Shown piece after piece: positions 41,215 to 44,051 of a stretch of DNA of 44,051 bases. The notes beneath the pieces are model-generated. The model was not told the origin of the DNA. It saw only the letters and a program-made list of their open reading frames with translations, and did no database searches. Numbering within the stretch: position 1 is the stretch's first letter; every line of letters begins with the position of its first letter. Position numbers and translations under genes: made by a program. The DNA is from Lentzea kentuckyensis (GTDB lineage: Bacteria > Actinomycetota > Actinomycetes > Mycobacteriales > Pseudonocardiaceae), in contig NZ_MUYM01000007.1 of assembly GCF_002150765.1 (NCBI RefSeq), positions 280 through 44,330 of the forward strand. The letters run 5' to 3'.

Positions 41215-41841
41215 GTGTTGATCGAGTTGGCAGACGGCGTCTTCGTCCGGCGGCACACCGAGCTGGACCTGACCCTCGGCCTCATCACTGGATCAGGTGA
41301 TTCGCTGCTGGTGGACTCCGGCATGGACCCGGCGCTGGCCAACGAAGTCCGGCCGTCGCGGATCGTGTTGACGCACAACCACTTCGACCACGTGCTGGCG
41401 ACCGACGCGTTCCTGCCGTGCGAGGTGTGGGCGCACGAGGACTGCGTCGTGGACGAAACGCTGCTCGAAAGCCGCGCCAGGTACTACTCGGAGCCCTTCG
41501 AGGGCACGCTCATCGCGCCCACGCACACGTTCCGCGACACGGTCACGCTGGACGTCGGCGGCCGGCGGGTGGACCTGTACCACTTCGGGCCCGCGCACAG
41601 CTCGCACGACGTGATCGTGCACGTGCCGGACGTCGGCGTGGTGTTCGCCGGCGACCTCGTGGAGGAGGGGGCGCCCGTTCAGGCCGGTTCGGATGCCACG
41701 CCGTCGAACTGGCGCAACGTGCTGAATCTGATGCTGGAGCTCAACCCGCGGATCGTCGTGCCGGGTCACGGCGCCCCGGTCGACGCACAGTTCGTGCGCG
41801 ACATGGCCATCCCGGACGGGACTACCCCGGAGGCCACGTGA
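41215..41841 (+). CDS. MBL-fold metallo-hydrolase
   Basis: A 208-aa metallo-beta-lactamase-fold hydrolase. The metal motif is THNHFDHVLATDAF (H-x-H-x-D-H), with FGPAHSSHDVIVH, VFAGDLVEEGAP and VPGHGAPVD supplying the remaining ligands. The substrate is unknown. Start GTG 41215 or TTG 41218, seven or more bases after the comB stop with only a distant AAGGGG, so translation is probably coupled. The sequence between holds a duplicated TGATCGA that may mark a recent start shift. The 3' end overlaps the convergent HIT gene by 20 nt. Confidence 0.85.
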   Translation: MLIELADGVFVRRHTELDLTLGLITGSGDSLLVDSGMDPALANEVRPSRIVLTHNHFDHVLATDAFLPCEVWAHEDCVVDETLLESRARYYSEPFEGTLIAPTHTFRDTVTLDVGGRRVDLYHFGPAHSSHDVIVHVPDVGVVFAGDLVEEGAPVQAGSDATPSNWRNVLNLMLELNPRIVVPGHGAPVDAQFVRDMAIPDGTTPEAT

Positions 41842-42157
41842 GGCCGCGTCCGCCCAGGACGTGGCAGTGCACGTGGAAGACGGTCTGGCCGCCGTCCTTG
41901 CCGGTGTTGAAGACGAGCCGGTAGCCGGACTCGTCGACGCCCTCCTGCTTCGCGACCTGGTGCGCGGTCGCGACGATCTGGCCCGCGAGCACCGGGTCGA
42001 CGTCGCCGATCGCGCGGTGGTGTTCCTTGGGGATCACCAGGACGTGCGTGGGCGCCTTGGGGTCGATGTCGCGGAACGCGAGCGTCGTGTCGGTCTCCGT
42101 CACGACGCTCGCCGGGATCTCGCCCGCCACGATGCGGCAGAACAGGCAATCGGTCAC
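41822..42157 (-). CDS. HIT-family nucleotide hydrolase or transferase
   Basis: A 111-aa single-domain HIT protein acting on nucleoside phosphoramidates or dinucleotides. The catalytic triad is HVHCHVLGG near the C-terminus, and the N-terminus MTDCLFCRIVAGEIP has the CxxC of zinc-binding members. THVLVIPKEHHRAI fits the fold. GTG 42157 is preceded six bases upstream by TAACAT and no ribosome site, so it is probably leaderless. It converges with the MBL gene (20-nt overlap). Confidence 0.92.
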   Translation of the reverse strand: MTDCLFCRIVAGEIPASVVTETDTTLAFRDIDPKAPTHVLVIPKEHHRAIGDVDPVLAGQIVATAHQVAKQEGVDESGYRLVFNTGKDGGQTVFHVHCHVLGGRGLTWPPG

Positions 42158-42163
42158 GCCCGC

Positions 42164-42169
42164 ATGTTA
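42164..42169 (-). promoter_or_regulatory. -10 element of a leaderless HIT promoter
   Basis: Complement of 42164-42169 reads TAACAT (TANNNT), six bases before GTG 42157. Confidence 0.45.
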
Positions 42170-42222
42170 TTGGTTCCGTTGGGCCCTGTTGTTCTTGCCT
42201 GGTGGCGTTGAATCATGGCTGC

Positions 42223-42339
42223 GTGAAGGGCGCCAAACTCCTGGTCATCGTCCGGTGCCTCATCAGCTTCGCGATCGGCGTGCTGCTCCTGGTTCTCGCG
42301 ATCCGCTTCGGTGAGGCGCTCTGGCGGGCGGTTCAGTAG
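42223..42339 (+). CDS. Small single-helix membrane peptide (38 aa)
   Basis: GTG 42223 opens a 38-residue ORF, MKGAKLLVIVRCLISFAIGV followed by more Leu/Val/Ala and a charged end (RFGEALWRAVQ), i.e. one transmembrane helix of about 20 residues with basic residues inside. No clear ribosome site; an ATG at 42215 is out of frame and stops at 42226. It stands alone between the divergent HIT gene and the convergent VOC gene. Unknown; supported only by the helix and codon pattern. Confidence 0.45.
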   Translation: MKGAKLLVIVRCLISFAIGVLLLVLAIRFGEALWRAVQ

Positions 42340-42372
42340 TCGCGCGGGAAACTCACCCCGCTGGTATCCGGC

Positions 42373-42708
42373 TCAGTGGACGAAGCAGAACTCGTTGCCC
42401 TCGGGGTCGCGCATGACCTGGAAGCTGCCCTTCTCGTCGGTGACGATCAGGCCTTCGCGTTGCGCCCCGAGGTTGACCGCCTTCACGACCGAGGCCTCGA
42501 TGTCGTCGACCTCGAAGTCGAGGTGCAGCCGGTTCTTCACGTCCTTGCGCTCGGGCACCGGCTGGAACGACATCCGCGGCCCGTCGGGCGGTTCGACGTG
42601 CGCCCAGCCGTGTTCCCGGTTCACCGGTTCGCCGCCGAGGAGCTCGGCCCAGAACCGCACGAGGCGCGCGGGGTCGTTGCTGTCGATGACGATCTGCTCA
42701 AGACGCAT
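42373..42708 (-). CDS. VOC-family (glyoxalase-like) protein
   Basis: A 111-aa protein with two beta-alpha-beta-beta-beta modules of the vicinal-oxygen-chelate fold (MRLEQIVIDSNDPARLVRFW, RLHLDFEVDDIEASV, VMRDPEGNEFCFVH). The final PEGNEF with Glu is the usual metal-ligand end. Likely a small-molecule binding or detoxifying enzyme, specificity unknown. ATG 42708 overlaps the last 11 nt of the HxlR gene, with which it forms a minus-strand operon. Confidence 0.85.
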   Translation of the reverse strand: MRLEQIVIDSNDPARLVRFWAELLGGEPVNREHGWAHVEPPDGPRMSFQPVPERKDVKNRLHLDFEVDDIEASVVKAVNLGAQREGLIVTDEKGSFQVMRDPEGNEFCFVH

Positions 42709-43036
42709 TGGTCTCCACCAGGTTCTCCGGGGTCCAGTTCGCGCGGGCCCAGTCGCAGCACAGGTCGAGCAGTCCGAGCACCTTGCGGCCCTGCTCGGTC
42801 AGTTCGTACTCGACCCGCGGCGGGTTCTCGTCGAACGCTTCGCGGCTCACCGTGCCGTCGTGCTCCATCGCCCGCAACGTCTCGGTGAGCACTTTGGGCG
42901 TCACCTCCGGCATCCCGGCACGCAGTTCGGTGAACCGCCGGCGCCCGTGCTGCAACCCTCGCAACACGTGCGCGGTCCACTTGTCACCGATGCGGTATGG
43001 CAGGTCTCCCGCAAGGTCATCGCAGTCGCATCGCAC
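42698..43036 (-). CDS. HxlR-family transcriptional regulator
   Basis: A 112-aa winged-helix regulator. IGDKWTAHVLRGLQHGRRRF, VTPKVLTETLRAMEHDGTVS and NPPRVEYELTEQGRKV are HxlR family blocks; an N-terminal Cys pair (VRCDCDD) could sense redox or aldehydes as in related factors. The start is GTG 43036 with GGGGGTGA upstream; GTG 43072 is an alternative that adds 12 residues. It reads away from the NAD(P)-binding gene across 57 bp and probably controls it and the downstream VOC gene. Confidence 0.82.
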   Translation of the reverse strand: MRCDCDDLAGDLPYRIGDKWTAHVLRGLQHGRRRFTELRAGMPEVTPKVLTETLRAMEHDGTVSREAFDENPPRVEYELTEQGRKVLGLLDLCCDWARANWTPENLVETNAS

Positions 43037-43080
43037 CTGGTCACCCCCGATATCGTTGCGGAAACCGGACACCAGCACCC

Positions 43081-43086
43081 TACCGT
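43081..43086 (+). promoter_or_regulatory. -10 element of a leaderless promoter for the NAD(P)-binding gene
   Basis: TACCGT, seven bases (CGCGCTC) before ATG 43094, with no Shine-Dalgarno. The hexamer and spacing are the same as at 29841. Confidence 0.5.
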
Positions 43087-43093
43087 CGCGCTC

Positions 43094-43648
43094 ATGGCGA
43101 AGATCGTTGTTTTCGGAGCGTCCGGCAAGGCGGGACGGGAGATCGTGGCCGCGGCGGAGTCGCGCGGCCACTCGGTGACGAAGGTCGGCCGGGACCCCGG
43201 TGTGCAGGCGGCGGCGGAGATCGCGGCCGGCCACGACGTGGCGGTGAGCGCGGTGGCCGACCTCACCCGCGACCCGGCCGAGTTCTACCGCGAGGCGGCG
43301 CACGCCCTGGTGGCGTCCGGGGCGGGCCGGATCATCGTGGTCGGCATCTACACCCTGCTGGAGACAGCGCCAGGCGTGCGGGTGATCGACAGCCCGGACT
43401 TCCCGGACGAGCACCGCCCTTTCTGCCTGGGACACGCGGCAGGCGTAGAGGTGCTGGCCGCGTCCAACGCGGACTGGCTGGTGATGAGCCCGGTAGGCAT
43501 GTTCGGCGGCACGACAACGGGCAGTTACCGGCTAGGCGCCGCAGATCCGGCCGACGAGCTGACCTACGCGGACTTCGCACTGGCCGTGCTGGACGAAATC
43601 GAACGCCCCAAACACCACCACACCCAAATCGGCATCGCCGCAGTGTGA
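43094..43648 (+). CDS. NAD(P)-binding oxidoreductase, NmrA/YwnB-like
   Basis: A 184-aa Rossmann-fold protein beginning AKIVVFGASGKAGREIV (G-x-x-G-x-x-G dinucleotide site). VVGIYTLLETAPGVRVIDSP and ADELTYADFALAVLDEIE match small NAD(P)H-binding reductases of the NmrA/YwnB group, which are often placed beside an HxlR regulator. ATG 43094 is seven bases after TACCGT. The 3' end is followed by 130 bp of non-coding DNA and then tandem repeats. Confidence 0.85.
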   Translation: MAKIVVFGASGKAGREIVAAAESRGHSVTKVGRDPGVQAAAEIAAGHDVAVSAVADLTRDPAEFYREAAHALVASGAGRIIVVGIYTLLETAPGVRVIDSPDFPDEHRPFCLGHAAGVEVLAASNADWLVMSPVGMFGGTTTGSYRLGAADPADELTYADFALAVLDEIERPKHHHTQIGIAAV

Positions 43649-43784
43649 GCCACCTCACCACCACCCAGTCACAGGCTTCCCGAGCCCCAGCCACCACACG
43701 GAGATCGGACCAGGTCCACTTTCCACAGCTGTAGGCGCGCGGTCCTCCCAGCCGAGCCGCCCAGCGAGGGCCTGACCACGTCAC
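43649..43784. other. Intergenic region before the tandem repeats
   Basis: Pyrimidine-rich at the start (CACCTCACCACCACCCAG), then unrelated GC-rich sequence. Nothing identifiable. Confidence 0.4.
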
Positions 43785-44051
43785 TGCTTCCCGCCGGCAC
43801 GCCAGCGCATGCTCTTCCGGCAAAGCCAGCTGAGGGGCCTGGGCATCTCTCCGGCTGCGGGGGCTGGGCCCCAAGCTGAGGCGAGAGGCTGCTCGGTGTC
43901 TGCGCTTTCCGCCGGCACGCCAGCGCGTGCTCTTCCGGCGACGCCGGTTGAGGGGTTGGGCGTCTCTCCGGCTGTGGGGGCTGGGCCTCAAGCTGAGGCG
44001 AGAGGCTGCTCGGTGTCTGCGCTTTCCGCTGGCACGCCAGCGCGTGCTCTT
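43785..44051. repeat. Tandem intergenic repeat of about 117 bp, at least two copies plus a partial third, running off the window
   Basis: The word GCCGGCACGCCAGCGC occurs at 43793 and 43911 (118 bp apart), and again as GCTGGCACGCCAGCGC at 44028 (117 bp). Between them CAAGCTGAGGCGAGAGGCTG, TCTCCGGCTG and GAGGGG align in both units with scattered substitutions. The units are about 90% alike by eye. Open frames through them on the minus strand are Arg-rich and I do not think they are genes. Confidence 0.85.

Noticed and set aside
43332..43991. 219-aa minus-strand ORF through the tandem repeats
   Set aside because: Arg-rich with a 39-residue period that only reflects the 117-bp DNA repeat; it also runs antisense to the NAD(P)-binding gene.

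Overview
This is a high-GC actinobacterial chromosome segment. The strong G/C bias at third codon positions, frequent GTG starts, a mycothiol-type DsbA protein, an AfsR/SARP regulator and an Eis-type acetyltransferase all fit. From gene style I infer a Pseudonocardiales genome (Lentzea/Saccharothrix/Actinosynnema type), but no marker gene fixes the genus. The backbone matches, from memory, the Mycobacterium tuberculosis Rv2478c-Rv2464c neighbourhood: an SSB-like tail, ettA, the 180-kDa-class NAD-glutamate dehydrogenase, a 4HBT thioesterase with its partner, aglA, glbO, an HNH protein, a DUF5130 protein, pepN, the Rv2466c-type DsbA protein, rpiB and nei2. Lineage-specific genes are inserted between these.

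Layout. 1-6139: the end of an ssb-like gene, ettA, and a giant disordered protein (1,378 aa) with a TPR-like head, an AARQE coiled coil and two Phe-Gly repeat blocks. 6140-13100: a regulatory gap, gdh, a DUF2975 membrane protein (opposite strand), and the thioesterase pair. 13049-22912: an accessory island. It holds an XRE/ImmA-IrrE/seven-helix membrane protein operon, an AfsR-like regulator, two secreted paralogues that put different cell-wall-hydrolase heads (NlpC/P60-like and lysozyme-like) on the same five-repeat Asp-box tail, an LtrA membrane protein, and a leaderless-looking stand-alone NlpC/P60 domain. 22840-28834: aglA, glbO, mscS and a prolyl oligopeptidase on the minus strand, then HNH. 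28847-29278: a small protein made almost entirely of fourteen copies of DSVRIT plus two to four residues, which I do not recognise; it is the strongest candidate for something undescribed. 29854-34655: small membrane protein, DUF5130, GNAT, pepN, mycoredoxin-like protein. 34715-43648: AlkA-like protein, aldehyde dehydrogenase, Eis-like acetyltransferase, DUF1542-type membrane protein, nei2-rpiB, comB-MBL, HIT, a 38-aa membrane peptide, VOC-HxlR and a divergent NAD(P)-binding protein. 43785 to the end: about 117-bp tandem intergenic repeats running off the window.

Two architectural themes recur. Many genes start with TANNNT placed 6-7 nt before the start codon and no Shine-Dalgarno, implying leaderless mRNAs. 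At least four terminator-like hairpins are built over the stop codon of the gene they end. No tRNA, rRNA, CRISPR array, transposase or phage gene was seen.
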